64,000 nucleotides of DNA, from assembly GCA_964428895.1 (NCBI GenBank), contig CAYRZU010000006.1, positions 9,314 through 73,313 of the forward strand, given 5' to 3'. The notes below the pieces were generated by a model, which worked only from the letters and a program-made list of their open reading frames with translations, searched no databases and was not told the origin of the DNA. The position numbers were made by a program, and so were the translations under genes. The DNA is from HyVt-337 sp964428895 (lineage in GTDB: Bacteria > Planctomycetota > Phycisphaerae > SM23-33). Shown in pieces: positions 16,740 through 25,406 of the stretch; the stretch's first letter is position 1, and the number at the start of each line of letters is the position of its first letter.

Positions 16740-18533
16740 CTACTGGTGAAGGGAACTGAGGCGTTCGCTGGCCGGTCGATCGGAGCGCTGGGGCTTGAGG
16801 AACTCACAGCGGCTGCGGGCGCCTTGCGGCTCGGCGGGCGCAGAGAAGCTCACGCCGTCCGGGGCGGCGCCGTCTTCGTCAGTGATGCGAACGGGGACGG
16901 GCTCGTCCGTACCGTACGGCGTGAACTTCACGAACAGTTCGTTTCGCCCGGCCTTCAGTTGCACGGGGGCGATGAAGGAGTCCATCGAGGCGTAGTCGTG
17001 CAGTTCGTCGTTGGCCAACACGAGCTGGCCGTTCAGCCACGCCTTCAGTCGGCCGGTCAGGCCGGCCCGAAGCTGGGCCGCCTGAGCTGCGGAACTGTTC
17101 ACGTAGGCCAGGCCGTAGACGGTCCCCGTGGCCTCCCAGATTTCCGTCGGCGTGAGCGCGGATGATCCGACCCACGCAGCTGTGCCTTCCCGGTGCTCGG
17201 GCAGCAGTGGCCCTTCACGCCGATTCCTTTGGCCAGGATCGATCTCACAGACGGGAGCGGCTGTGTAAACCTTCTGCAGGTCCAGTTGATCGGTGAGAAA
17301 GTCCTGTTCCGGCGGGTAGACAGTCAGCATTTCCCGGATCATTGATTCGGAGGCCTTGTCGTCCCACCACGGGCCCGGGGACGTGGCCATGGGCTGAAGT
17401 TCGCCCGGCAGATTGGCCGCTCTCAGATCGTCGCTGGTCAGCGTGTCGTTGCCGCTGAACGGGCCGACCACCAGCCAGTTCTCACAGAAGCCGAGCTGGG
17501 CGAAGATTTCCGCAGCCCGGCCGGTGTCGCCGAGTTGGCGAAGAAGGCCGGCCAAGTGAAGCAGCGTGCCAATGCGGATGCTTTCGGTCTGAGGCGCCAG
17601 TCGCACGAACTCATCGCGAGTCGCGATCGCTTCATCGGCCGACGTGAGGTCCTTGATCGCCGGCCAGTATGCGAACGTGATCAGGAAGTAGTCCTCGCTC
17701 ATGGCGCGCCCGCACCCTCGGGCCGTCTCATGGATCGAGCGCCCGACCGGCTGAGGGAACTCCTCAGCTATGCGCCGCCACGTCGCTAACCCCTCACGCC
17801 ATTGCCCGGTCCGCGTGAGTTGGATTTCGGCGATGCGGGCCAAGGCATCGCCTCGGCTGGCCGGTTCGTCAGATGTGTCGTAGATGTCTTGGTACAGCTC
17901 GACGGCCCGCGGCCAATCTTGTGCGCCCTGACTGAACTGGCAGCAGTAATTGGGCGCCCAGCATCCTTGGGCCATCGCCAGATACCAACGGGCCTGATCG
18001 GCCAGCGGCGTGCCGGAATGTTCGGTGAGGACGCGCTGACATAACTCGATGTTGCGATCCCAGCCGTCTTCACTCAACAGCCGGGCGCCATCGCACGCGC
18101 CGACGATGGCGTTGGCCGCGATGAACAGGGCCCGCGCACTCGTGTCCGTTCCGGCGCCCTGTTCCGCGATGACCAACGCCCGGTCACGCACGGCCCGGCG
18201 CTGGTCTTGAGAAACTCCCACGAAGGCGCCGAAGCCTTCGGCGTAAGTAGCCAGGAAGGACGCGTCGTCCGATGCCGCGGCGCCTTCCGCTTCCACGTGG
18301 GCCTTCAGCTCTTTCCACGTCGCGAAGCCGTAATCTTTCGCCAACGCGTGCTGGGCCTCCTGCAGGCTGACCTCGGCTGCGAGGATGTCCGCGTCGCCCA
18401 TTTCGGCCAGGCGCGGCAGGCCGCGGAGCGTCTGGCAGACGGCCGCATCGCCCGCTTGGTGCGACTTGAGGATCTCCTTGGCCTGGTTTCTGAGGTGCCG
18501 CAGGTCCGGCCGTTCGGGTAGAGATGGGGTCAT
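16740..18533 (-). CDS. Large protein with shared N-terminal helical domain and TPR-like middle
   Basis: A 597-residue protein with no signal peptide. Residues 1-85 match the N-terminal domain of the downstream gene (HLRNQAKEILKSHQAGD, then LQEAQHALAKDYGFATW). Residues about 110-350 are helical and Ala/Trp-rich with repeated spacing typical of tetratricopeptide-like solenoids (for example WYLAMAQGC and DALARIAEIQL). After a FCENWLVVGPF segment near residue 355, the C-terminal part contains strands such as LKAWLNGQLVLAND and LKAGRNELFVKF that resemble a galactose-binding-like jelly roll. I do not recognise an enzyme. The gene shares promoter, leader and N-terminal domain with its neighbour, so the pair probably responds to one signal. 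Confidence 0.7.
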   Translation of the reverse strand: MTPSLPERPDLRHLRNQAKEILKSHQAGDAAVCQTLRGLPRLAEMGDADILAAEVSLQEAQHALAKDYGFATWKELKAHVEAEGAAASDDASFLATYAEGFGAFVGVSQDQRRAVRDRALVIAEQGAGTDTSARALFIAANAIVGACDGARLLSEDGWDRNIELCQRVLTEHSGTPLADQARWYLAMAQGCWAPNYCCQFSQGAQDWPRAVELYQDIYDTSDEPASRGDALARIAEIQLTRTGQWREGLATWRRIAEEFPQPVGRSIHETARGCGRAMSEDYFLITFAYWPAIKDLTSADEAIATRDEFVRLAPQTESIRIGTLLHLAGLLRQLGDTGRAAEIFAQLGFCENWLVVGPFSGNDTLTSDDLRAANLPGELQPMATSPGPWWDDKASESMIREMLTVYPPEQDFLTDQLDLQKVYTAAPVCEIDPGQRNRREGPLLPEHREGTAAWVGSSALTPTEIWEATGTVYGLAYVNSSAAQAAQLRAGLTGRLKAWLNGQLVLANDELHDYASMDSFIAPVQLKAGRNELFVKFTPYGTDEPVPVRITDEDGAAPDGVSFSAPAEPQGARSRCEFLKPQRSDRPASERLSSLHQ

Positions 18534-18690
18534 GATGACACCTTCCTTTCCTTCTGTCGCGCGGCGGCGACAGTCGCCCGAGGGGCTGCTGTCACAGGCA
18601 GAAAAGAAGGCCCATGAAAACGAGTGGAGACAAGAAGGTAGCCTAAGGCTTTCGCACAGCCCAGCCGGCGGCCCTCAACCGCCAACTACA
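18534..18690 (-). ncRNA. Structured 5' leader B, candidate cis-regulatory RNA that hides the ribosome binding site
   Basis: The longer copy of the leader. On the minus strand it has a 9-bp hairpin at 18663-18687 with loop UUGAGGG, a 4-bp stem with UUA triloop (AGCC/GGCU), a first ACCUUC, the anti-Shine-Dalgarno CCUUCUUUUC (complement of 18601-18610), the hairpin CUGcCUG-UGA-CAGCAG, an extra hairpin CUGUCGC/GCGACAG at 18554-18573 that leader A lacks, and the Shine-Dalgarno arm GAAAGGAAGG (18540-18550 with the following U). Compared with leader A the stems change by paired substitutions while the loops stay the same, which argues for selection on RNA structure. Confidence 0.6.
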
Positions 18691-18718
18691 ATCCTACCAC
18701 GCGGTGCGGCGGGGTCAA
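18691..18718 (-). promoter_or_regulatory. Sigma70-like promoter of leader B
   Basis: TTGACC, 16 bases, TAGGAT on the minus strand, with the same CGCGTGGTA lead-in to the -10 box as promoter A. Confidence 0.55.
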
Positions 18719-18803
18719 GGAGGGAGGGAATGCGTTTGTCTGCGGGGTGGAATTCGGCCTTGGCGATGTGCACAATGTTCGCTTCGTTCGAGCGGAGGAA
18801 AGC

Positions 18804-20240
18804 GTGAACCGCGTAGTTATCCATGGCGACAAGGGCGAGCTGACGATCAGCCGTCATATTTACGGGCAGTTCTTGGAGCACACCGGCGCGTGCGTCTATG
18901 ACGGCGCGTGGGTGGGGCTGGCCTCGGACATCCCCCACATCGGCGGGTGGCGGGCCGACGTGGTGGAGGCGCTCCAGAAGCTCAAGGTCCCCAACATCCG
19001 CTGGCCGGGCGGGAACTTTGCCGAGGCCTACCGCTGGCGGAACGGCATCGGCCCGGTCGACCAGCGACCCACATTCCCGGACGAGCCCAACGAGGTCGGC
19101 ACGCATGAGTTCATGCACCTGTGCGACCTGCTCGAGGCCGAGCCCTACATCTGCGTGAACTTCCTGTCGGGCAGTTGTCGTCAGGCCGCGGAGTGGCTGC
19201 AGTACATGACGGCCGATGGGGATAACGAGTTCGCGGCGATGCGTCGCGCGAACGGCCGCGCCGAGCCTTGGCGCGTGCCGCTGTGGGTTATCGGCAACGA
19301 GATCATGACGCAGATGACGGCCGACTACTTCGCCGACATGTTCAACCATTGGCGACAGTATGTGGACGGCGAGTTCGTGGTCGCGTGCGGGCCCAACCAC
19401 GAGAACTACACCTGGACCGATACCGTCATGCGCGTTGCGGGCGACCAGGCGGACGGCCTGGCCATGCACTACTACGCCGTGGCCGGCCCGTGGGGCGACA
19501 AGGGAGACGCGACCGGCTTCGATGAGGCCGACTGGTACCTGATCCAGAAGAAGACCTGGTACACCGACGAGCTGCTGGCCAACCACTTCGAGGTGATGGA
19601 TCGCTACGACGCCGAGAAACGCGTTAAGGTTGTCATCGACGAGTGGGGCACGTGGTACAACCGCCCGCCCGGTTTCCCGGTAACGTGGCAGCAGAACACG
19701 CTGCGGGACGCGGTGATGGCCGGGCTGTCACTGAACATCTTCCACAACCGCTGCGAGCGGGTGTTCATGACCAACATCTCGCAGGTGGTCAACGTGCTGC
19801 AGGCGATGATCCTGACCGACGCTCGCGACGGCGGCCGAGGCATGATCACCACGCCGACCTATCATGTATTCGAGATGTTCAACGTCCACCAGGACGCGAC
19901 GCTCTTACCGACCACGGTGGAGAGCGAGTCGTATGAGTTCGAGGGCGACGCGATCGAGGCGCTGAGTGTGTCCGCTAGCCGCGATAGTGACGGCAAGGTG
20001 CACGTGTCGCTGGTCAACCTCGACCCGAACCGGGCGCTGCAGGTGGACTGTCGGTTGGAGGGAGTAGCTGCGGCGAACGTCAGCGGGCGAATCCTCGTCG
20101 CCGACGCCATGGACGAACACAACACCTACGACGAACCCGACCGTCTGGTCCCGACGGGCTTCGACGGGGCGACGTTGGACAATGGTACACTGTCGGTCAA
20201 TCTGCCGGCCAAGTCGGTAGTGGTGCTGGCATTGACGTAA
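18804..20240 (+). CDS. Alpha-N-arabinofuranosidase, GH51 family
   Basis: A 478-residue (alpha/beta)8 glycoside hydrolase that releases terminal arabinofuranose from plant or algal polysaccharides. The acid/base Glu is in WVIGNE (E166) and the nucleophile is in VIDEWGTW (E280); RWPGGNF near residue 70 and HYYAVAG near residue 222 are also typical of clan GH-A GH51 enzymes. A C-terminal beta domain ends with the usual SVVVLAL strand. There is no signal peptide, so it would act on imported oligosaccharides in the cytosol. The GTG at 18804 was chosen because GGAGGA lies 4-5 bases before it; the frame is open further upstream. A URO-D family gene follows 17 bases later. Confidence 0.93.
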   Translation: MNRVVIHGDKGELTISRHIYGQFLEHTGACVYDGAWVGLASDIPHIGGWRADVVEALQKLKVPNIRWPGGNFAEAYRWRNGIGPVDQRPTFPDEPNEVGTHEFMHLCDLLEAEPYICVNFLSGSCRQAAEWLQYMTADGDNEFAAMRRANGRAEPWRVPLWVIGNEIMTQMTADYFADMFNHWRQYVDGEFVVACGPNHENYTWTDTVMRVAGDQADGLAMHYYAVAGPWGDKGDATGFDEADWYLIQKKTWYTDELLANHFEVMDRYDAEKRVKVVIDEWGTWYNRPPGFPVTWQQNTLRDAVMAGLSLNIFHNRCERVFMTNISQVVNVLQAMILTDARDGGRGMITTPTYHVFEMFNVHQDATLLPTTVESESYEFEGDAIEALSVSASRDSDGKVHVSLVNLDPNRALQVDCRLEGVAAANVSGRILVADAMDEHNTYDEPDRLVPTGFDGATLDNGTLSVNLPAKSVVVLALT

Positions 20241-20257
20241 TGCGATAGGAGCAACCG

Positions 20258-21298
20258 ATGGTTTCGATGGACAAGGCTCGTGAGATTCTGTGCGACGCGG
20301 AGTTGGCCGTGATTCGGGATACCTGGTTCGACCGGATGCAGGCGATCTTCGATAGCGGCACCGACGGCCGCGACGACGCCTTCGTGCTCTATGGCGCGCA
20401 AGTGGGCGTGGAGGTGGTTCCGGGCAAGGACTTCCAGCCCGAGCTGGAGCAGGCGGTCTGCGAACTGGCCGACCAGGCCGACGTGCTGCGGGATGAGAAG
20501 GTCTTTCGCCCGCTCATCGTGGGCATCGCCGCTTACGGTGTGCACTTCGTGGACCGCATGTTTGGTGTTCACGGCTTCGCTGCCGCCGACGAGAGTCTCC
20601 GCTACGTCCACAACGAAGTCGGCGAGTTACCCGTCCCGGACCTCGACAACGATCCCGGCTGGAAGGCCGTCCGTGAAGCGACGCTCGCGTACCTGGACAT
20701 GGGCCTCTCCGTGCCGGTGATGGTGGGCACCTGCATGTCCAGCCCCCTCAACCAGGCGATGAACCTCTACAGCGAACGGTTCCTGCTGGCCATGCTCGAT
20801 GACCCCGAGGGCGCCCGCCGCGACCTGCGACTCATTACCGACCTGGTCAAGGAACTCCATCAGTGGTACCTGGGCAACGTGCCGACCTGGCAACTCCAGG
20901 GCGCCGCCCCGACCGTTCGCGCCCAACCGCCCGGGTATGGCCAAATCGACGGGTGCTCCACGCACCTGATCGGCCCGGGCCAGTACCGCGACTTCATCGC
21001 CGAGCTTGATAACGAAGTGCTGTCGCTGCACCCCAAGGGGGGCATGATTCACCTGTGCGGCGTGCACAACCGGCACATCCCGACCTGGGCCGAGATGCCC
21101 GCTCTCAAGAGCATCCAGCTCAGCTCGGTCGCCAACGAATCGGTCCACGCCTACGCGCAGGAATCGCGCGAAGACCAGGTCGTCTACGTCGGCCCGAGCG
21201 AGTTTCTGACGCTGGAAACGATCATGGACGCCACCGACGGCGGCTACCACGTGGTCTTGGCGGCCGATATCGACGCCCCCAAGCGACGGAAGCGGTAG
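20258..21298 (+). CDS. Uroporphyrinogen decarboxylase (URO-D) superfamily protein, MtaA/CmuA-like
   Basis: A 346-residue (alpha/beta)8 barrel protein of the URO-D superfamily, which includes both heme-pathway decarboxylases and the cobalamin methyltransferases MtaA/MtbA/CmuA. The length and the MIHLCG segment near residue 265 (H-x-C, two of the zinc ligands of the methyltransferase branch) favour the methyltransferase-like side, but a clear third Cys ligand near the C-terminus is not visible. The ATG at 20258 is preceded by AGGAG. It follows the arabinofuranosidase closely and is probably co-transcribed with it. True HemE function is unlikely; the methyl donor or substrate is unknown. Confidence 0.8.
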   Translation: MVSMDKAREILCDAELAVIRDTWFDRMQAIFDSGTDGRDDAFVLYGAQVGVEVVPGKDFQPELEQAVCELADQADVLRDEKVFRPLIVGIAAYGVHFVDRMFGVHGFAAADESLRYVHNEVGELPVPDLDNDPGWKAVREATLAYLDMGLSVPVMVGTCMSSPLNQAMNLYSERFLLAMLDDPEGARRDLRLITDLVKELHQWYLGNVPTWQLQGAAPTVRAQPPGYGQIDGCSTHLIGPGQYRDFIAELDNEVLSLHPKGGMIHLCGVHNRHIPTWAEMPALKSIQLSSVANESVHAYAQESREDQVVYVGPSEFLTLETIMDATDGGYHVVLAADIDAPKRRKR

Positions 21299-21310
21299 GG
21301 TGAAAACGAA

Positions 21311-21336
21311 CGCGGCGGGACAGGAGCCCCGCCGCG
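21311..21336. terminator. Bidirectional intrinsic terminator
   Basis: A perfect 9-bp stem CGCGGCGGG/CCCGCCGCG lies between two convergent genes. On the minus strand it is followed by a T-rich TTCGTTTTC tract, so it should best end the oxidoreductase transcript if it is read through, and it may also stop plus-strand transcription. Confidence 0.5.
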
Positions 21337-21361
21337 CTTGGGTACGGGTGTGACGGGCTGT

Positions 21362-22438
21362 TTACTTGACGCGCACTTCCTTGCCGGTTGTGGCCGAGGT
21401 GAACATGCCGTCAATGATCTTCTGGGTCAGGATGACTTCCGAGCCCGGAATCGGGGCGGGCTTGCCCTTGAGGATCGCCTCGCAGAACCCGTGCACGCTG
21501 GAGTCATGGCCGCCACTGGCGTGCGGGTAGGGGCCGGGCATGGCGTCGACATAGCGGGGGGTGCAGTCGGTCAGATGGCCGTTGATTTCGATCTGCACCT
21601 TCAGCGGGAACACGCTCACGCCGCCTTTGTCGCCGACGAGGGTCACGCCGAACTGGTCTTCGTCGAGGTTGGCGTTGAAGCTGGTCTCGATGTTCATGCT
21701 GGCGCCGTTGGCGAACCGGGCGAAACCGACCGCCATGTCTTCGACGGTGTAGGTCTTGTGGTCGACCACGCCGAACATGCCGATGTGGCCGGGTTCGTTG
21801 CCGATGGTGCGGTACGTCGCGCCGGAAACACTGACGGGCTTGGGGTGCCCCATCAGGTGCATGGCCAGGTCGATCACGTGCACGCCGATGTCGCTCATGG
21901 CGCCGCCGCCTTGCTTATCGAGTTGGCCGAACACGCCCCAACTCGGGCAACCGCGACGACGGATGGCTTTGACGCGGGCATAGTAAATGTTGCCGAGCTT
22001 GCCGGAGGCGATCAGCTTCTTGGCGAACATCGGTTCCTTGTCGAACCGGTGGTTGTGGCCGACCTGGATGAGGCGACGGTGCTTCTTGGCGGCGTCGACC
22101 ATTTTCTGGGCCTGGGCCACGTTCATGGCCATGGGCTTCTCGGTCAGCACGTGCTTGCCCGCGTTGAGGGCATCGACAGCGACCGGGGCGTGCAACCAGT
22201 TGGGCGTGCAGATGCTGACGGCCTGGAGGTTCTTGAGCTTCAGCATCTTTTTATAGTTCTTGAAGCGGTTCTCGACCGGGACGCCGTACTGCTCGCCGAC
22301 GCTGGCGAGATTGGCGTCGCTGACGTCGGCCACCGCGATAATCTCAACGGCGGGGTGCTTTTGATAGGCGTTCAGATGCACGGGCGAGATGGTGCCCACA
22401 CCAATGACGCCCACCTTGAGTGTCTTCTTCTTGGCCAC
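21362..22438 (-). CDS. Gfo/Idh/MocA family NAD(P)-dependent oxidoreductase
   Basis: A 358-residue dehydrogenase-like protein. The N-terminal Rossmann fold shows GVIGVGTISPVHL (residues about 9-21), and the family signature EKPMAMN occurs near residue 96. The C-terminal alpha/beta domain contains SDIGVHVIDLAMHLMG near residue 185, with the conserved Asp-His region that supplies active-site residues. Family members oxidise or reduce sugars, inositols and their derivatives; a sugar-type substrate fits the GH51 gene next door. The GTG at 22438 was chosen because AAGGAG lies 7 bases before it, and the longer open frame (to 23530) runs through the divergent neighbour. Confidence 0.92.
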   Translation of the reverse strand: MAKKKTLKVGVIGVGTISPVHLNAYQKHPAVEIIAVADVSDANLASVGEQYGVPVENRFKNYKKMLKLKNLQAVSICTPNWLHAPVAVDALNAGKHVLTEKPMAMNVAQAQKMVDAAKKHRRLIQVGHNHRFDKEPMFAKKLIASGKLGNIYYARVKAIRRRGCPSWGVFGQLDKQGGGAMSDIGVHVIDLAMHLMGHPKPVSVSGATYRTIGNEPGHIGMFGVVDHKTYTVEDMAVGFARFANGASMNIETSFNANLDEDQFGVTLVGDKGGVSVFPLKVQIEINGHLTDCTPRYVDAMPGPYPHASGGHDSSVHGFCEAILKGKPAPIPGSEVILTQKIIDGMFTSATTGKEVRVK

Positions 22439-22594
22439 GATCTGCTCCTTTGGGTCGGTGGCTTCTTGCTCGTCTCGCCGAGCCGATTCCGGTCCACGGC
22501 GGCATGAAAGCGAGAATGATAATCCGCTCTTGCATGATGGCACAAGCCCTGTCATTAATGTCTGCCCCGGATTGCCCGGGCTTGGGAGGCACTG

Positions 22595-23491
22595 ATGGCG
22601 ACGATTAAGAAGCTGGGCACTATTGGCGACCCGTACTGCGTGGGGTGGGCGTGTGCGGGCATTACCGAGTCGGCGGCCGCGTTCCGCAAGGCCGGCCTGG
22701 TCGAGGCTGCCGGGGGCGCCATCGACGAGGTCGTCGACTTCGGCGACATCTCTGTCGACCTGCCCGCCTACGACGACAGCGACCGGAAACTGCTCAACCC
22801 GGCCCAGGTCAAAGTCCTGTCGAGGGCGTTGGCCGACAAGGTCGAGCAGGTCTCCGGCGAGGGGTACGTGCCGCTGATCTTCGGCGGGGAAGACAGCGTC
22901 ATGCTCGGCATCCTGGAAGGGCTTCGGCGGGCCAAGAGCGCGCCGCTGGGGCAGGTCTTCCTGGACGCTCACGGTGACTTCAATACGCCCGAGACGAGCC
23001 CCTCGGGTCTGATCGGCGGCATGGAGAACGCCATCCTGGCCGGCCGCGGGCCGGAGGAGCTCGTCAGTTTGTTCCGCCCGGGGCCGCAACTGGAAGAAGA
23101 GAACATCACGCTCTACGGCACGCGTGATCTGGACCCCCAGGAGGCGCTGGCGCTGGCGCTGTCGGACGTACGCATCTGGCGGGCCGACCGCATTCGCCAG
23201 GTCGGGCCCGTTGAGGCCATGCAGGCCGTCGTGGCCGACCTTCGCCAGCGCGTCCAGAACGTCTACTTGCACATCGATCTGGACATTCTGGACGAATCGC
23301 AGATGTCGGCCCACGTTCTGCCGGTTCCCGAAGGCCTTACACAGGAAGAGTTTGTGTTGTCGATCCGAGAGCTGATCGCCAGCGGTCTGGTGGCCGGCCT
23401 GGCGGTGATGGTCTTCGATACCGCCAAGGACCCCACCGGCAGCGAAGCCAAGAGGGTCGTCGAGATGGTCTCGGAGTTCTTGGAGGCCTAG
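22595..23491 (+). CDS. Arginase/agmatinase-fold protein with one altered metal ligand
   Basis: A 298-residue ureohydrolase-fold protein. Most of the binuclear manganese site is present: D124, H126 and D128 in DAHGD, and D228 and D230 in HIDLD. The first ligand is altered, because the usual GGDH reads GGED at residues 97-100, so the canonical His is missing. It could still bind metal through a shifted Asp or hydrolyse a different guanidino or formimino compound. The N-terminal part GWACAGITESAAAF differs from standard arginases. It is transcribed divergently from the oxidoreductase with 156 bases between the starts. I call the fold with confidence and the reaction as unknown. Confidence 0.8.
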   Translation: MATIKKLGTIGDPYCVGWACAGITESAAAFRKAGLVEAAGGAIDEVVDFGDISVDLPAYDDSDRKLLNPAQVKVLSRALADKVEQVSGEGYVPLIFGGEDSVMLGILEGLRRAKSAPLGQVFLDAHGDFNTPETSPSGLIGGMENAILAGRGPEELVSLFRPGPQLEEENITLYGTRDLDPQEALALALSDVRIWRADRIRQVGPVEAMQAVVADLRQRVQNVYLHIDLDILDESQMSAHVLPVPEGLTQEEFVLSIRELIASGLVAGLAVMVFDTAKDPTGSEAKRVVEMVSEFLEA

Positions 23492-23619
23492 GGATGCCCC
23501 GGGCGATCCAAATTGGAGTAGTTTTGACACTTGTTATGCCGAAATTGCGTTAGAATGACGCATACGCAGAACACCTGGGCCGCCTGGCCGGGTCGGCCGG
23601 ACTCAAATAGGAGAAGGAC

Positions 23620-24462
23620 ATGGTTCAGTTCCCCCGCACTGAAGTTGACGGAAAATCCTTGCCGCGGATGTTGATCGGCACGAACTGGTTCCTGGGCTTT
23701 TCACACCAGAGCGCCTCGCGTGACAAGCTGATCTGCGACCGATCGGTCTCGCAGGTCGCCGACGTGTTGGAGGTCTTCCTGGCCCAAGGCGTCGACGCGA
23801 TCTTGGGCTTTGTGGCCAACGATCGGATGTACCATGCCGTTCAGGAGGCTCAAGAGCGCACGGGCAAAGAGCTCATCATCATTTCGACGCCCGGCATCGA
23901 CGTCAACGAAGGCCCCGAGGCCGAGAAGAAGAACAAAGAGATCATGGACGTCGAAGCCGAGCGCGGCTCATCCATCGTCATGCCTCACACCTCCAGCACC
24001 GACACCATGCTGGACAAGCGCGCCCGCCAGATTCGGGGCATGGACAAGATCGCAGCCATGATTCGCGAGCGCGGCATGACGCCGGGCCTGTCGACCCACG
24101 AGCCGGAATCGATCGTCTACGCCGATGAGACCGGCCTGGACGTCGGCACCTATATCTCGATCTACAATGCGGCCGGCTTCCTCATGCCCATCGAAATCGA
24201 CTGGGTCAACCACGTCATTCACAACGCCAAGAAGCCCGTCATCACCATCAAGCCGTTCGCGTCAGGCCGGCTGCACCCGTTCGTCGGGTTGGCGTTCTCG
24301 TGGTCGACGCTTCGCCCGCAGGACATGGTCACCGTCGGCACGATGACGCCCGACGAGGCCAAGGAAGTGATCGAGCTGTCGCTGAGCCACTTCGAGCGTC
24401 GCAAGGCCGAAGTCGAAATGCAGATCACTCGCAGCAAGCAGACGTTGGTCAAGCAAGACTAG
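23620..24462 (+). CDS. Uncharacterised conserved protein, probable TIM barrel, paralogue 1
   Basis: A 280-residue protein with no signal peptide. It begins with LPRMLIGTNWFLG, a strand-and-loop motif seen at the start of barrel enzymes, followed by regularly spaced beta strands such as VDAILGF, LIIISTPG, SSIVMPHTS, PVITIKPF and VTVGTMTPDE, which suits an eight-stranded barrel. The SSTDTMLDKRARQIRGMD and ADETGLDVGTYISIYNA segments are rich in charged residues and may form the active site. I cannot name a family. A paralogue of identical length follows at 24542. A ribosome binding site (GGAGAAGG) precedes the ATG closely. Confidence 0.75.
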   Translation: MVQFPRTEVDGKSLPRMLIGTNWFLGFSHQSASRDKLICDRSVSQVADVLEVFLAQGVDAILGFVANDRMYHAVQEAQERTGKELIIISTPGIDVNEGPEAEKKNKEIMDVEAERGSSIVMPHTSSTDTMLDKRARQIRGMDKIAAMIRERGMTPGLSTHEPESIVYADETGLDVGTYISIYNAAGFLMPIEIDWVNHVIHNAKKPVITIKPFASGRLHPFVGLAFSWSTLRPQDMVTVGTMTPDEAKEVIELSLSHFERRKAEVEMQITRSKQTLVKQD

Positions 24463-24480
24463 CGATTGGATGAACGCAGC

Positions 24481-24519
24481 GAAGGCCGGCCGTCGGTGAT
24501 CCGGCGACCGGCCTTCTTT
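24481..24519 (+). terminator. Intrinsic terminator between the twin paralogues
   Basis: A 9-bp GAAGGCCGG/CCGGCCTTC stem with a structured 18-base loop is followed by TTTG. A similar element follows the second paralogue at 25407-25439, so the terminator appears to have been duplicated with the gene. Confidence 0.6.
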
Positions 24520-24541
24520 GTTATCCGCCGCTGAGGATCGG

Positions 24542-25384
24542 ATGCCCGAGTTTCCGCGCACCATGATTGAGGGGGTGAGCCTGCCGAGGATGCTGATCGG
24601 CACGAACTGGTTTCTGGGCTGGTCCCACACCTCCGAAGCCAAGGACACGCTCATCAAGTCGCGCAGCCGGTCGCAAATCGCCGACGTGCTGGTCGAGTTC
24701 CTCAACCATGGGGTCGACGCCATTCTGGGCTTTCGCCCGGGCCCGCGGATTACCGAGGCCGTCGCCGAAGCCGAGGACCGCGCCGGCAGGGGGCTGATCA
24801 AGATCACCACGCCGTCGCTGAACATCGACGGCACGGACGCCGCCCACAGCGCCAACGCGAAGATCTTCGATGAATTGGCCGAGCTGGGCGTCTCGATCTG
24901 CATGCCGCACCAATCCACCACCGACGCGCTGCTGGACAAGCGCGCCCGCACCATTCGCGGCATGGACACGATTGCGGCCATGATCCGCGAGCGCGGAATG
25001 ATTCCCGGCCTGTCGACCCACGTGCCGGAGACAATCGTCTACGCCGATGAGACCAACCTCGACGTCGGAACGTATATCTCGATCTACAACGCGATGGGCT
25101 TCCTCATGCCCATCGAGATCGACTGGGTCAACCACGTCATCCATAACGCCGCCAAGCCCGTGATCACCATCAAGCCCTTCGCGGCCGGCCGGCTGCACCC
25201 GTTCGTGGGGCTGGCGTTCTCCTGGTCGACTCTCCGCCCTCAAGACCTGATCACGGTCGGCACCCTCACGCCGGATGAAGCCAAGGAACTCGTCGAACTG
25301 TCCCTCAGCCACTTCGAACGCCGCAAGGCGGCCGTCGACATGCAAATGACCCGCAGCAAGCAGACGCTGATCAAACGAGACTGA
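24542..25384 (+). CDS. Uncharacterised conserved protein, probable TIM barrel, paralogue 2
   Basis: A 280-residue protein of exactly the same length as the one at 23620 and collinear with it throughout: LPRMLIGTNWFLG near the start, STTDALLDKRAR, IRGMDTIAAMIRERGM, YADETNLDVGTYISIYNA and the C-terminal SLSHFERRKA are shared or nearly so. Differences concentrate between residues 65 and 115, which may set substrate specificity. The start at 24542 aligns with the paralogue and has GAGGA just upstream. It lies 79 bases after the first copy, beyond a terminator, so the two may be expressed at different levels. Confidence 0.75.
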   Translation: MPEFPRTMIEGVSLPRMLIGTNWFLGWSHTSEAKDTLIKSRSRSQIADVLVEFLNHGVDAILGFRPGPRITEAVAEAEDRAGRGLIKITTPSLNIDGTDAAHSANAKIFDELAELGVSICMPHQSTTDALLDKRARTIRGMDTIAAMIRERGMIPGLSTHVPETIVYADETNLDVGTYISIYNAMGFLMPIEIDWVNHVIHNAAKPVITIKPFAAGRLHPFVGLAFSWSTLRPQDLITVGTLTPDEAKELVELSLSHFERRKAAVDMQMTRSKQTLIKRD

Positions 25385-25406
25385 GCTGCCACCCCCATGA
25401 CACCGT

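Noticed and set aside
23524..23556. Promoter TTGACA / TAGAAT before the first barrel-like paralogue
   Set aside because: Both boxes are good, but they are 21 bases apart, too far for a sigma70 promoter; no alternative -35 fits.
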